The notes under the pieces were generated by a model, which was not told the DNA's origin, ran no database searches, and saw nothing but the letters and a program-made list of their open reading frames with translations. From contig NC_060063.1 of the NCBI RefSeq assembly GCF_020283565.1, positions 45,282,856 through 45,346,855 of the forward strand: a DNA stretch of 64,000 nucleotides. The letters run 5' to 3'. Within the stretch, counting starts at the first letter, position 1. Each line of letters opens with the position of its first letter. Below, one piece after another: positions 21,911 to 33,789 of the stretch. The DNA is from Trifolium pratense (Eukaryota; Streptophyta; Magnoliopsida; Fabales; Fabaceae). Made by a program: the position numbers and the translations under genes.

Positions 21911-22984
21911 TAAGATTGACATTATCATTATCATTATACATAACAGGACTTGTAATGGTCTTAATAGCTAATTAACATGATAATCTTAGGAGACTTGTTT
22001 GCTGGTCAAACGATTATGGATACCCCCTGCAATTTTTACTTATATTTCGGGCCATCCCTATCCTGTTCAAAATAGGCACGGCCAAAATTTGACCCACATA
22101 TCATTGAGTTTATTGAGTCTAAGATCGAATTAATGTTTAAAAAATATAAACGGGCTAGTCAAAATGAAGGAAGGGTTAGGGGAAACAATTATCCAGAAAA
22201 ATAAAATTCTAAATGAACTCATATATTATTAACCACAATCATAAAGTAAAGTAAAATGTCCTAATAGCTAGATTCTAGCTTGTTCTGTCTGTCCATTATA
22301 CATTTTTACAGAATATGCCAAATACAAAATTGACCAAACCTGTCCTATGCCCGAAATCTTAAATTTACAGGACAGCCAATGTGAAAGCTTGTCACCTGTC
22401 CTGTGTTTTAAGTGTCGCAGCCGAACTTGTTCATCATTTCTCTGAGAATATGTCGCTTGTTGCTCATGGGACTGTTTGAATAAGAGTCGGATGCATATAT
22501 CAGTTAATAAGATAGTATCATCACAAGGCATCAAGTCTATTTTACTGCAAATAAAATTATTATGTTTTATCACTTGATGCCAGAACTGACCCTCGAACCA
22601 GATTAAACTGGTGGTGAAAGCCTAAAAAAATATATATTGTGTTTTGTGGATGCATGTTGTCTGGATCATACTATTATAGAGTCAGCTGCAAATTCTATTT
22701 ACTCTCATATAATACCAAAAAACTTGATATTCATGACAATTTAATCAGAACATTAATGATAATAAGAACATCAATGAAATATCATTTTTTAAAAAAATAT
22801 AAAATCTAGCTTATAATTAAACAATGCCGTAATGAATTTTGATGAGAAAAGTGCTAAAATCATGGTACAAAAATATTTGAAGTTTTAACTTAAATGAGGG
22901 TATAAAAAAGAAAAGTACCGGGAAGATAATTACCTCAAATCCTATGTTCTAGAATGGGCGGAGATCCAAATTAAGATGCCTAAC
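21911..22984. other. Spacer with a SINE 3' fragment
   Basis: 22575-22630 (GAACCAGATTAAACTGGTGG, then GAAAGCC and an A-rich tail) is the 3' part of the SINE family at 18147, in plus orientation. The remainder has no gene that I can support. Confidence 0.5.
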
Positions 22985-23093
22985 TCAACAGTTCCAAAGA
23001 TGTTCATCTTCTTCTTCTTGTGATTCAAAAACGGTTGAAAGTATCCAGCGAAACCCACACTCTTTTATGCCTACTTCATCATGTAAAGTTTCA
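22985..23093 (-). repeat. Partial duplicate of the TNL-2 3' end
   Basis: It repeats, in order, the coding-strand motifs of 23100-23320: AGTTCCAAAGATG, (CTT)n, GATTCAAAAAC, TATCCAGCGAAACCCACACT and AAAGTTTCATCAATAA. The gene's stop codon lies at the joint (23094). The duplication added a new C-terminus to TNL-2 by reading a short way into the junction. Confidence 0.75.
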
Positions 23094-26000
23094 TCAATAA
23101 TGAGCCCAATATTTCAAGAGTTTCAAAGATGTCTTTCTTGGATGAATTCTTTCTTCTTCTTCTTCTTCTTCTTCTTCTTCTTCTTCTTCTTCTTCTTCTT
23201 CTTCTTGGGATTCAAAAACTGTGGAAAACTCTGCTGCTTCTTTATATATCCAGCGAAACCCACACTCTTTTATCGCTACTTCATCCTCCAAAGTTCCATC
23301 ATGTAAATTTTCATCAATAAAGAATCTAAATGCAAGCTTTGAACTGTAACTGGTGTTGTTCACATCATTAATGGCTTTTATTTCTTCATTGATTTTCTTG
23401 CAACTTACTGGATCATACCATAAAACCACATGATCTGACATCAAGTGGAGTAAAGGACTGTAATTTAATTCATGAATGAACGAGTTGGATCTTGTGAAAC
23501 TTGTTATATAGATCCTTTCACCTGAACTATATTCCAAGTAGCACTCACATCCAAAATTTACACTTTTTTTCATATGGCCCTGAGAAAGAACGAAATAGTA
23601 GGCAAAACCCAACAAATTAGGAGGAAGCTCGAGAGTGAAAGAAACTTGTGTAGAACGGTAATGGAACCAATATTCTCTGCCAGGCATATCAGGTAACAAG
23701 TACCCAATAATATCATCTTCATCATTTGCTGGCTTTAGTCTTGCTACAAGTTCAATCCCATCAATAGCATCTTCCAAAACTGTTTGATATGAATGTAGAT
23801 CCAATTTTTTGCAGTTAATGAGCACAGTAAAACAAGGATTGGGTTTGATACATGCTTCACTCATTGAACTCGACACTTTCTCAAGAGATTCACAATTCAA
23901 GACAATGAAAAATGGAATGAACTGTGAAAGCGCTGGAATAGATTGAAGCTTTTTACAATCGCGAACATTAAGTTGATTGAGTTGGGGGAGATACTTAATG
24001 TTTTCGGGTAAGCTTGTAATGGCAATATCCATTAGCATTAAAGACTCTAAAGACTTTAGTAAGAAGATATTGTCTGGAATTTCAGACAAGGTAGGAATAT
24101 CAGTAAGGTATAAATGTTTTACACTGATGAAGGCAGGACTAGAAAATACTTTATGTAAACTGATGGAAAGGTCATGTTCACAATTCGTTGGACTCCCGAG
24201 GTAAATATGATCGGCAAAGTTTTCCGGAAGATCCACAAGACATTCAATTATAGGAAAGTAAAAAATATCAAGATTTTTTTTATTCAATAATGATGATGGA
24301 AGTTCATTCCCACCCCACTCTGATATACCCAAACGCAAACGATCAAAGGAAGTAAATGTGACTGAGAACTCTTGGAGATTGATACATTCCATAGCATATA
24401 ACTCAGTGAGGGTTGGTGAACAAGTGTTACTTGAAAGGCTCTTAAGTGATGTACATCCCATCACCTTTAAAGTTATCAGCTTTTGGAGAAAGAAAATTGA
24501 AGAATCAACTTCAGGCAAACTTTTGCAGTAATTAAATGTTACAAGTTTTAGATTTGGGGAGCCAGACACATTTGGACACTCTATCAACTTGTTGGAGCCA
24601 GTGAGGTTAAGTGTCTCCAAATTTGGCAAACTCTGTAACAATATACAGTTGGCCAAACAAGTTAATTAGTACATTTTCATAAATCCAATAGATTTCACAA
24701 ATCAGTTGTTGGTAAGCATCTAACAAAGTTTTGGGTTTGGTTTAATTGTACCAATAAAAAAAACTTTGGATCTGTTCATCTAAAATAAACAATTCATTTT
24801 ATGATATAAAGTGAATAATATATCAACTCTATTGACTAACAAATTAAATGTAGTTATCGTAGATACACTATTACGAGTTTCTTAAAATATTAATTATTGT
24901 GTATAAAAAAAAATTATTGATTTTCTAACTTTAGAATTTTTTATTTTTATTTTATAAAATTGGAAAGCATGACATCATAGTAAGTTATCGAAATCCCAAC
25001 TATGTTGGCACCTCAATGCACTACTACTCCTCTACCATCTCACCAAAAGTATTATTAAAATGAATAATAAAATATAAGGTGGGGGGCATAAACCAAACCC
25101 ACCAAAACAAGATTAACGAAAACGATAATTAGGTAAATCAACTCTATCTTTGAAAAAACTCTCTCTAAAGCAACTTGGTAATTGATCTCACCAAACTAAC
25201 TCATCAATATAAAAACCTACATTGACTAATTTGTCTGCACAAATATTCACTTTAATTAGAAGATGTCTCAAACTTTATTGGAAATGAATTGAAATTTTTA
25301 TAAAATTCCATGGATTATTATATGAAAAATTTTAGCATGCGGCTTTTATCTATTGCAAGGGCGCATCTTAAAAAAGTCAAAGGTAAACAAAAATAAAAAA
25401 AATAGACCTTATGCATTTATCTTTTCATTATTGTTTGTTCGCGGTAGGGAATTTTGGTTTTTTGGGCGGTGTTTGTTCACTGCAGTTTCAAGTGAGGTGT
25501 AGGAATTAGTGTCCGAGGGCAACTTTTTGGGTTGGGATTAGAGTTGGTGTTTTCCATGGTGGTCATGAGACTATGTGGTGTCTTTGTGTTTACACTATTA
25601 GGAGGTGGACCTCGATTGGATAGTTTTTTATTTTGTGTTTAATTTCAGTGTTCCGCATATATACGATGTCTCTTTTATGTAATTTCTTTTTAATCAGTCT
25701 CTGTTCGTCTTGAGCAAAGATCTGGTTAATTAATAATATATTTTCCATTAAAAAAAATGTTAAGGAAATTTCTTTAGTACACCTGTATTGTTTCTTATGG
25801 GTAATTTGAACGCAAAATCATTTTAGAATATAATATATTTATAGGCAAACAAAATTATGTAACCCTAAAAAAAATTTATATATGAAAATTCATAAATATT
25901 GTTGAAATATGCCTTGAAGTCACAGTTACAATAAGTCAAGCAAATTTGGTGTGAATCTGCATGTTGCACTAGGCACAGAGGAAGCTGCGTTAGGCGCAGA

Positions 26001-29000
26001 CTTGTTTCTGTTTTCAGGAGTCAGGTTCTGCCTATATGGTATGGCTATGGAGCCCTTTAGTTATGTTTCAATTTTGGCCAAAAAAGTGCAAAACTTGAAA
26101 GATCTTCAGGGAGGCAATTGAAAGCAACATGTGATCAGACTTGGTAACTTATATGACTGCTAGAGGTAGTTTGATACAAAGAGGGTTTGATGTTGTAGCT
26201 TGTGGAACTGCCTAACATTCTAGGGTTGGTTTGGAGGCAAACAATACTTCTAGAGGACGGACTGCGCGAGGTGCAGGGAGGGCTGCGCGAGCCGTAGACG
26301 CCTAATGCAGTTTTGCTTTTTGATAGATTTTGTGGAAACATTAGTTTCTTAGAGGGCACTCTGACTTGAATTTGTTTCTAATATTTAGGCATATATTCCT
26401 CTTGTTATTAGTTGTCGTTGTATTGCTCTACATATCAAGTTTCGTATTAGTGTGATTTTTCGACGAATTCACAACAAATGTTAAAGAGCCTTATTAAAAA
26501 AAAATTAAAAATAGTAGTATAATATAATAAATAAATTCATGGAATGTGCATACCATTTCTCCATTCCAAAGTTTCTCTACACGACTGTTTTGCATGGAAA
26601 GCTCCACTAGCATTTCAGCACAAAAGGTTGGAGGCAAAGACTTCCATGGATATCCATCCCACAAAAAATATCTCAAATTTTCTGGCAATAATTCAAGACC
26701 ATGTGGAAGACTTACAGATTTAATCTCCTTGTGGTCTCGAAAAACAAGTAACCTTAAGTTTACCATATTTTCAAATGCTTTGGGACTTAAGTTTATATTT
26801 GCATATTCAGTAGCATCAAAAAATATGGCTTCAACAATCTCAGTTCCCTGAAGAAAAAAATCTTAATGTTAGTATTTCTGTAGCAAGTTTCATTTTTAGT
26901 AAAGAAAACATATGTTTCGGAAGGCAAGTGAGGATATCATTTTCTTACTCTATTATTTTTCAAAACGTCACAAACTTCCTTAGGATCACATAATCTACTG
27001 CGTTGTCCGGGATTTTTAGGAGATTCTTCGCGAACAATTTGCTTTCCCACTTCTTGTATCAAGTCATGCATTTGTATGTAATTTTCAGAGTCAACTCTTA
27101 TAAGAGCCTTGTCTACAAGATGTCTTATTCCTATATCTGCAAAGAAGCCACACTCATTTAATATTTTTGTCACCCAATCCCGTTTATAACCTTTCAAAAT
27201 GCATGCGATGTCCAAGAATATGTTTTTCTCTTTCTCGTCCAATTCATTATAACTCCATCTCAATATCTTATCAATTTTTCCATTGGGAATTTCCTTCAGT
27301 TTAGCTAGAGCACAATTCCATTCTATTTCACTTTTATCACGAAGAAGTGACCCTAATACTATCAGAGCTAAAGGGTTGCCTTTGGCATAATCAATTGCTC
27401 TTTCCGAGAGCTTCTCATATACCTCCTTAGGTAAGACTTTGTTAAAAGCATTCAACCTAAAAAGTTGGAGAGAGTTTCGGGAATTCATCTTCTTAACTTG
27501 ATGAATTTTTTCAATTCCTCCACTTATCAGAACATGCTTATCCCTTGTTGTCACAATGACAGTGCTACCAACTCCTAGCCAACCTTGTCCCACTCCAATC
27601 AAGTTTTGCAGAAGTTCTAAAGTATTTACATCATCTAGTACAATAAAAGATTTCATTCGTTTGAGTCTTCTAATGATCATAGATGGTATTACTTTAGAAG
27701 TGTCGATGTCAAAATCTTTCTTTAGCAACTTTGAAAGAAGTTTGTTGCATGTATAGTTAATTCCATGCATTTTTGAAACTTCTGTCACATTTTCTAAGAA
27801 GCAACTACCTTCATACTGAAAAGATACTTTGTGAAAGATAGCAGCAGCAAGTGTTGTCTTACCTATGCCCCCCATGCCCCAAAGTCCAATTATTTGAATT
27901 TCTGTTGAATCAATTTTTTTCATTAAAGCTTGAATGCTCCAATAGTTTTCATCCGATATGAAATTACATGTAAGATCATTTGTGTTGTTGTAGTTTAACT
28001 TTCTCAATACAACTCTGGTAATATCTTCAATCAAGGCAGATTCGGTCCTAACATATGTAAAAAAATATAAAATAATTAATACATATATATGAAGGTTATG
28101 GTTGCAGGACATTCATAATTTTGATCGTATATGTTGATGATGTAAAGAAGTTTCTCTATAATAAATTTGAAATGAAAGATATGAGTGAGACATCTTATGT
28201 GATAGGAATAAAAATATTCCGTAACTGATTAAGAAGAAAGGGGCATCAAAATGCAATGTCCCATTTTGTCTCGAAAATGCTATATATCATTAAAGTATTG
28301 GAGAGATTCAAAATGAAAAATTACTCAACATGGATAGTTCCTATTAAGAAGAAAGGGGCATCAAAATGCAATGTCCCATTTGGAACAAAAGGAATTGAGT
28401 ATTATGAATTTATCATTGAAACGTTGCAAATAATTAATTTCTTGGGTACTTACAAGACACTAAAGGTGGGATTGGTTCCCTTGGATTAGTCAGTATTAGG
28501 GCCGGATACAAAGTTTTCAAAAAAAAAAAAAAAGACACCGTTCCTAGGTCCATGCTCACGTAGAGAAAATCATATCACCTTGAGGTGGATGGCTATTTGG
28601 ATATTTAAATTTAAAAAGATATGTGTGGACTCTAAGAATTTCAAATGTTGACCCGTTCTCTAGTGTGTTGGGTGGGGGAATTTTTTGAGGTAAAGTAATG
28701 TTTTGAGGGAATTCAAATAATTTGAGGTGAATTCCATCGTTTCGATGAAAATTTGAAGAATTTTCAAAATGATGGAAATTTATGAAGTATTTTGTTCAAG
28801 TTAAATTTAGAGAATTTCAAAATGACACCTAAAACCAAAGAATTTGAAATTCCTTCTTCTCTACAAACTTTTAAAAATTACTAATTGATTGAAAAACCTA
28901 AAATTAGCCGAAAAACCTAAAATGGACGATAAACGTTAAAATTGCCCGAAAATAAACTATAAACCCTAAAATCGGCCAAATTCCCAAAAATCGACTATAA

Positions 29001-32000
29001 ACCCTAAAATCGGCCGAAAACCCAAAAATTCGTCCGAAAAACCTAAAATCGACCGAAAACCCATTTTTTGGGTTTTTGGCTGATTTTTGGAGTTTCAAGT
29101 CGATTTTAGGTTTTCGACAGATTTTTTGGGTTTCCGGCTGATTTTCTGAGTTTCAGGTCGTTTTTGGGTTTTGATGACAGCAGAAGCAAGAAAAGTGGAA
29201 AAAGCAGCACAAAAGGACAAAAATGTAATAAGACAACGCAACCATCGTACCCACGATGAGTTTCAGTGTGGCGCGATGAGAAGGCAGTTAAATTGAAGAA
29301 AATCTGCAGAAAATTTTTTCCATCGTGGCACGATGGCTTGTCATCGTGGCACGATGATGACTTGAAAAACACGCAGAAAATCCTGAAGAAATCTTTCATC
29401 GCACCACGATAGGATCCATCGTGACCACGATGAGGCGAAAATACACACCATCGTCGCCACGATGGGTGCGATGGATGTGCAGAAAAAGCTCAAACTCAGC
29501 TAAAAACTATAAATAGAGCATATTTCCTCCACTATTATTCATTCCAAAATATTTAAAGACATTGAATATTCACACTAGAGTAGGAGAACTCTAAGGAGGA
29601 GGAAAGGAGGCCATGGAACTCCAAGGCTAATAAGGTTCTTTTATTTCTGCTTTTGTAATTTCTTTTTCCTAGGTTAGGTGGAGTCGAGGAACTCCCTTAC
29701 GAATGCTTGGTTTGTAATTTATACAATTTGGGTATATATAATTCAATTGCTTTTTTATTGCAAACTCTTTTATCGTCTGGTTTTACATTTATTTTAATAT
29801 TGATCACATTAGAATAAAATTTAAGGACCTAGTGAATATCGCATAGGAAACGAAGATAGTAATCCCGAACGAAGGACGGTATGTTAGGGCCAACATAAGA
29901 CCATTAAATTCAGTATATGAGGTCTTAGTATAAGATTAGAATGCATGATAACTTCTACCTTACAGAGTTGCTTCTGGATAAGTAACTAGTTTTAGGCACA
30001 TGTGACAGCTTATGACACACGGAGTCACCGAGGTAATGATACCAAAGTTTAAACGAAAAAGTGAAACTTTTCGGCGATGATGCTTAAATAGAGCATGGAT
30101 AACCTTTAACTAGGCTATGTATAGCTTGTAATAGAAATATGAACAGATATTGCTTCAAACCTATTTTCAACAGTCTAAATCCTAATAGAGGGAAAGAATT
30201 GAACAACCAAGCAGGAGTAAAGGAGGGATCCGACCACACTTAACCACCATGTGTGGTCACACACAGACCCTTTATATTTTCAGTCATTTAATTTCAGTCT
30301 TTACTTTCCTGCATTTTACTAATTATCCGCAAAGATACCTTTCAAAACAAATAAAGCGAAGACAACTACGATATTCCTAAGCGAAACTAGTAACCTTGGC
30401 ACAATCCCTGCGGAGAACGATAAACTTACTACTTTATTACTTGGTAGCGATTCTGTGCACTTACAGAACCACCGTCAGGTTTACGGTTAATTTTAGATTT
30501 TCGGCTGCTTTTGTTGGGTTTATGGTCAATTTTATTAAGATAAATAAAATTAAGTGAAAAAAATTTAATTACATTATCCAAATAAAGAATTTTACAATTG
30601 ATGAAATTTCACCACTTTATCCAAACAATGAAATTTAAAAATCGAGAAAATTCAATTGAATCAATTGAATTGCCTAGTATTTAAAATCCGTTGACACTTG
30701 TGAATTCAATTAAAGTTATATTTCACTCCGGTTAGCACAATGCACAAATAAAAGACATGAAAGACATGAAAGTCACAAATTAGAGTATCCTTTAAAATTG
30801 TTTGAATTGAGTTGATTTGTGATACACATGGAAGGAATCAAGTTGCTAGATAATGGTTTAGTGAGAATGATAATATCAAGATACTTAAAAATGTAATTTT
30901 GATTGCATTAACTAGTATAATACCCGTGCGTATGCACGAGTCGCGGTGTTGCCGCGATCGTTTTTATTATAGGATGAATATTATATATTATGAAATTAGT
31001 TGCGTTATAAAATTAACCTGCATATAATAGTTAATAACATGTTCCTCATGTATAGTAGTTATTTAAATATTTAATCGGCAACAACTTATTCTTCGTGTAT
31101 AATGGTTAAAATAAATTTTTTATCAACAACAACTTTTTCATTGTGTATAATAATTAAGTTAAATTTTTCATAAACAACAATTCAGTCATCCTGTATAATA
31201 GTTACATTATAAATATAATAAAAAAAAAGTTACATTAGTAAAAAACGTGCGTGTAATAGTAAATTAAAAAATTTAATCAACAACAACTTATTCCTTGTGT
31301 ATATTTAGTAGTTATTTAAAATTTTCATTAACAATAATTTGTTTTTCCGTGTATAATAGTTAATTTAAATTTTTATCAACAACATTTTATCCCGTATATA
31401 ATAATTATGTTTTTTTTTAAAAAAACTATTGACGACGAATTGTCATGTATGTAGAGTAGTTATTTCAAAAATATTATGAGCGATATTTCTTCTAGTATAT
31501 ATTAGTTATTCATATTTAATTCATTGCTCTATACAAAAATTAACCTTTTGCAAGATAAACATGATCACCGAAAACAAAATCAAAATTTTTAAGTGCAAAA
31601 ATATAAAAATTCATATTTAGTTTATTCCTTTTTAAAATAAGTTAAACTTTTGGCTAGAGACATTTTTATAATGTACTAAACATGATCATGATAAAAATTA
31701 AAAAATTTGAATGGTAGACTTGACTTACATGAGTTGATTTAAAAGCATCGACGAAAGAAAAATATTTGGGAGACCAAAATTTATTGAAATTTTTTATAGA
31801 GACTAAAAATAAAATTTAAGATATTTACAGGGATAAAAAAATATTTGATATATATGTGATAGAGCATGTACATAAATATAATAATATTAAATTATAATTA
31901 TATGTATAATATTATAGAGATGATTATATGTGATGATATTAAGTTTTTCTTTTAGGAATGATAATATTAAGTTGCAATAGTAAAGGTGTGAGGTGTGGCT

Positions 32001-32683
32001 CAATAATAGTGATAGAAGGGATAGAATTGAACTTTCAATAGTATGTTCTTTTAATAGATTTACATGAAGACACATATTAACTTTCTCCTTTAATTTATTG
32101 TAGATAAAAAATGGATAAAATGATATCATAAATGATTAAAAATATTACATGAAGACAACAATGAAATGAAAGTTATTAGTCGTGAAAATAATTACCTGTA
32201 ATTGGTAGAATGAAAACCAGATAAATTAGCCACTTGAAAAAGAGCATTCTTCCAATTTTGCATCATCTTATCATCATTATTGCCATGCTTCTTGTGTTTT
32301 GCCAACGCACTGCCGTAACTCCCAGTTTGTTTCCTTACATGTGAAGGGTCAACTTGGTAGAACACAGGAACAACAATTTGTCCATTTTTGTGGCACTCCA
32401 TTATTTCAACGAGTTCATTCAAACACCATGTTGAAGTTGCATAGTTCTCTGAAAAGACAACAAGAAACAGAGTGGAATCTTGAATTGCTTTCACAAGTTC
32501 TGCCCAAACTTCATCTCCTTTTTGGATCCTGTAGTCTATGTAGGTATGCAAATGGTCTCCGCACAAAGCAGTGTAAAGATGGCTGGTGAAACCGGCGCGA
32601 GTGTCATCACCTCTAAAGCTGATGAAAACATCATAGTTTTTCAGATCTACTGTAGTCACATCTTGAGAGGATGAAGAAGCCAT
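23094..32683 (-). CDS. TNL-2: TIR-NBS-LRR disease resistance protein, poly-Glu tail
   Basis: Immune receptor of 1139 residues from exons 32196-32683, 26949-28047, 26554-26847 and 23094-24632, with clean GT/AG junctions in the same phases as TNL-1. The start at 32683 (MASSSSQD) is preferred over the upstream ATG of the same frame, because the extension runs through the TATA-like region and into a Stowaway MITE. The TIR domain has FRGDDTR and E90. The NB-ARC domain has GMGGIGKTT (K226), FIVLDDV, GNPLALIVLG, FLDIACILKG (CFFKG in paralogues) and MHD in IQMHDLIQEVG. LRRs and C-JID (GREYWFHYRSTQVSFTLELP) follow. The tail has about 18 consecutive Glu from a GAA repeat, then RIHPRKTSLK. Intron 1 is 4.1 kb and packed with retroelement pieces; intron 3 is 1.9 kb. 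Confidence 0.92.
23146..23206 (-). repeat. GAA trinucleotide microsatellite in coding sequence
   Basis: The plus strand is (TTC)n over about 56 bp. On the minus strand it encodes the poly-glutamate run near the C-terminus of TNL-2. Confidence 0.95.
24633..26553. other. TNL-2 intron 3, with LINE-like 3' tract and a candidate solo LTR
   Basis: 25440-25770 resembles a plant L1 3' end: a T-rich GTAATTTCTTTTTAATCAGT region, a taper to AATAATATATTTTCC and an A-run. 25900-26476 begins TGTTGAAATATGCC and ends CACAACA, with flanks AATAT and AATGT, so it may be a solo LTR with one mismatch in the target duplication. The rest is AT-rich intron. Confidence 0.4.
28112..28490 (+). mobile_element. Ty1/copia reverse-transcriptase fragment in TNL-2 intron 1
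   Basis: It reads IILIVYVDDVKKFLYNKFEM, then KDMSETSYVIGIKIF, and after a break YIIKVLERFKMKNYSTWIVP. YVDD is the RT catalytic motif, and the downstream VLERF-type segment is typical of copia pol. A 37-bp stretch (AAGAAGAAAGGGGCATC, then AAAATGCAATGTCCCATTT) is duplicated at about 28230 and 28346. It is truncated and frameshifted. Confidence 0.85.
28880..29171. repeat. Foldback repeat of CCTAAAATCGGCCGAAAA units
   Basis: 28885-29062 consists of near-tandem AAACCCTAAAATCGGCCGA units. After a turn near 29063-29070 the reverse complements follow (GATTTTAGGTTTTCG, GGGTTTTTGGCTGATTTTT) to 29171. The series resumes after the solo LTR at 30483-30530 (GGTTAATTTTAGATTTTCGG), so the LTR is nested inside this repeat. 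Confidence 0.7.
29172..30477 (+). mobile_element. Solo LTR of a Ty3/gypsy-like (Athila/Tat-type) element
   Basis: The 1306-bp unit begins TGATGAC and ends CCGTCA, with the target duplication GGTTT at 29167-29171 and 30478-30482. It contains an array of ATCGTG..CACGATG palindromes (29240-29475), then CTATAAATAG (about 29507-29516). It ends with CTTGGCACAATCCCTGCGGA and GATTCTGTGCACTTACAGAAC, resembling LTR ends of large legume gypsy elements. There is no internal domain. It lies in TNL-2 intron 1, antisense to the gene. Confidence 0.8.
29235..29516 (+). promoter_or_regulatory. LTR promoter: palindromic ATCGTG/CACGAT array plus TATA box
   Basis: At least eight half- or full-palindromes (CATCGTGGCACGATGG, CATCGTGACCACGATGA, CATCGTCGCCACGATGG and variants) lie between 29240 and 29475. 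A TATA-like CTATAAATAGAGC follows at about 29507. The spacing is consistent with an LTR pol II promoter. Confidence 0.6.
30912..31490 (-). mobile_element. Helitron-type 3' terminus with internal minisatellite
   Basis: Read on the minus strand the sequence ends CGGGTATTATACTAG followed by T. That is a hairpin (CGTGC..GCACG, about 30924-30938) about ten bases before a CTRR end, the hallmark of Helitron 3' ends. Inside, 31000-31480 is an AT-rich array of about seven 60-75 bp units with TATCAACAACAACTT and GTGTATAATAGTTA. The same terminus occurs at 61809. No Rep/helicase is seen, and the 5' end is undefined. Confidence 0.55.
31491..32195. other. Remaining TNL-2 intron 1 sequence
   Basis: AT-rich intron between the Helitron-like tract and the TIR exon donor (CAG|GTAATT at 32196/32195). 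No gene or defined element is seen. Confidence 0.5.
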
Positions 32684-32804
32684 GGAATGGTGTCTTTTTG
32701 TTTGTATTTTATTTTTTGATAAGAGAATGGTATCTGTTTTTGGTTCATTGATTGCTGGATATAAATAATATGAAGCACTAGTGTACTCCCTCCGATAACT
32801 AATA
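32684..32804 (-). promoter_or_regulatory. TNL-2 proximal promoter with TATA-like box
   Basis: On the minus strand ATTATTTATATCC (about 32758-32770) lies about 80 bp upstream of the ATG at 32683. A Stowaway MITE starts at 32805 and limits the ancestral promoter. Confidence 0.4.
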
Positions 32805-33059
32805 CTCCCTCGTCCCAATTTGATTGATACAGTTGACTGTTTCACGCATGTCGATACATAACTTTAACTATTAATATTTTTAATTGTATAATAGTAAAAA
32901 TTATAAAAATTTGATATTTTGACAATACTCATCAAAATGAATCAAAGAACATCTTATATGCTAATATTTATTTTTGTTTAGTAGTAGAAAAATAAGTTCA
33001 AAACAATATATGTAATTAATACACAACAGTCAACATGTGTCGATCAAATTGGGAGGTAG
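32805..33059. mobile_element. Stowaway (Tc1/mariner) MITE upstream of TNL-2
   Basis: The left end is CTCCCTCGTCCCAATTTGAT. The right end read inward is CTACCTCCCAATTTGATCG. It is flanked by TA dinucleotides (32803-32804 and 33060-33061), 255 bp, AT-rich and non-coding. Confidence 0.8.
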
Positions 33060-33149
33060 TATAAGAAAACTTTCACTTTTTATACATTGAAACATTGATG
33101 TATCTAGACTATATCATAGACTAAATACATTAATGTTTGAATGTAAGAT

Positions 33150-33376
33150 AAATATTTTTTTATATTAAGGACCAAGTAGTATTGTTTAGGTATGTGGACC
33201 CTTTTTGATCTAATACCTCCATTTTTTTATATTAAGGACCAAGTAGTATTGTTTAGGTGATTGACTCAGCTGCATTTTTGGACCCATTATGGCAAATTGG
33301 AATGAAAACCATTGACTCCGTCGTTTACTTTTGGATACCATTGACTCTGTCGTTTACTTTTGGATACCATTGACTC
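33150..33376. repeat. Short tandem duplications in the TNL-2 upstream region
   Basis: A unit of about 70 bp with TTTTTTATATTAAGGACCAA and GTAGTATTGTTTAGGT is present twice (about 33158 and 33225). A 29-bp unit with GTCGTTTACTTTTGGATACC and ATTGACTCT follows, in three partial copies (about 33305-33376). It includes GTGGACCCTTTTT, also found upstream of TNL-0 and TNL-3. Confidence 0.8.
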
Positions 33377-33398
33377 TTTTTATTTTCATTTCTTTTTA

Positions 33399-33789
33399 GG
33401 GAGCGTTTGTTTCAAGGTTGTTAATTTTACTCCTAGGAATCATATTCCCAGGAAATAATAATGGGAACTTTATTCCCAGGTATTTTAAAAAAAGAATGTT
33501 TGGTTCATATTAACTAAATTCCTAGGAATTATTGATAAAAGTGGGTAAAAGAGAAGTTATTGAAAGTTATTTAAAATGTATTCCCATTTTCATGGGAACT
33601 TTTATTTCCCACCCATTTCCTTGGGAATAAAATCATGGGAATAAGAGAAGTTATTGGAAGTTATTTTATTCTAAGGAAACTTCATATCCAGAAATAATTT
33701 CATGTCAACCTTGTAACAAACATGGGTATATTTATTTCAACCCATATATTTCCAGGAATATTATTCCTAACCTTGTAACAAACACCCCC
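33399..33789. mobile_element. PIF/Harbinger-like MITE
   Basis: 391 bp flanked by TTA (33396-33398 and 33790-33792). The ends are GGGAGCGTTTGTTTCAAGGTT and, inward from the right, GGGGGTGTTTGTTACAAGGTT. The interior repeats TTCC(C/T)AGGAATA motifs. It has no coding capacity. Confidence 0.75.

Noticed and set aside
23067..23320. Plus-strand frames with long Phe or Leu runs
   Set aside because: They are shadows of the GAA microsatellite coding for Glu on the minus strand in TNL-2.
28904..29399. Two minus-strand open frames
   Set aside because: They are produced by the foldback repeat and the palindromic LTR promoter. The translation is repetitive (FRFFGRIFGF), with no coding signal.
32684..32845. 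N-terminal extension of TNL-2 from an upstream ATG
   Set aside because: It would read through the TATA-like region and into a Stowaway MITE. All paralogues start at MASSSS.
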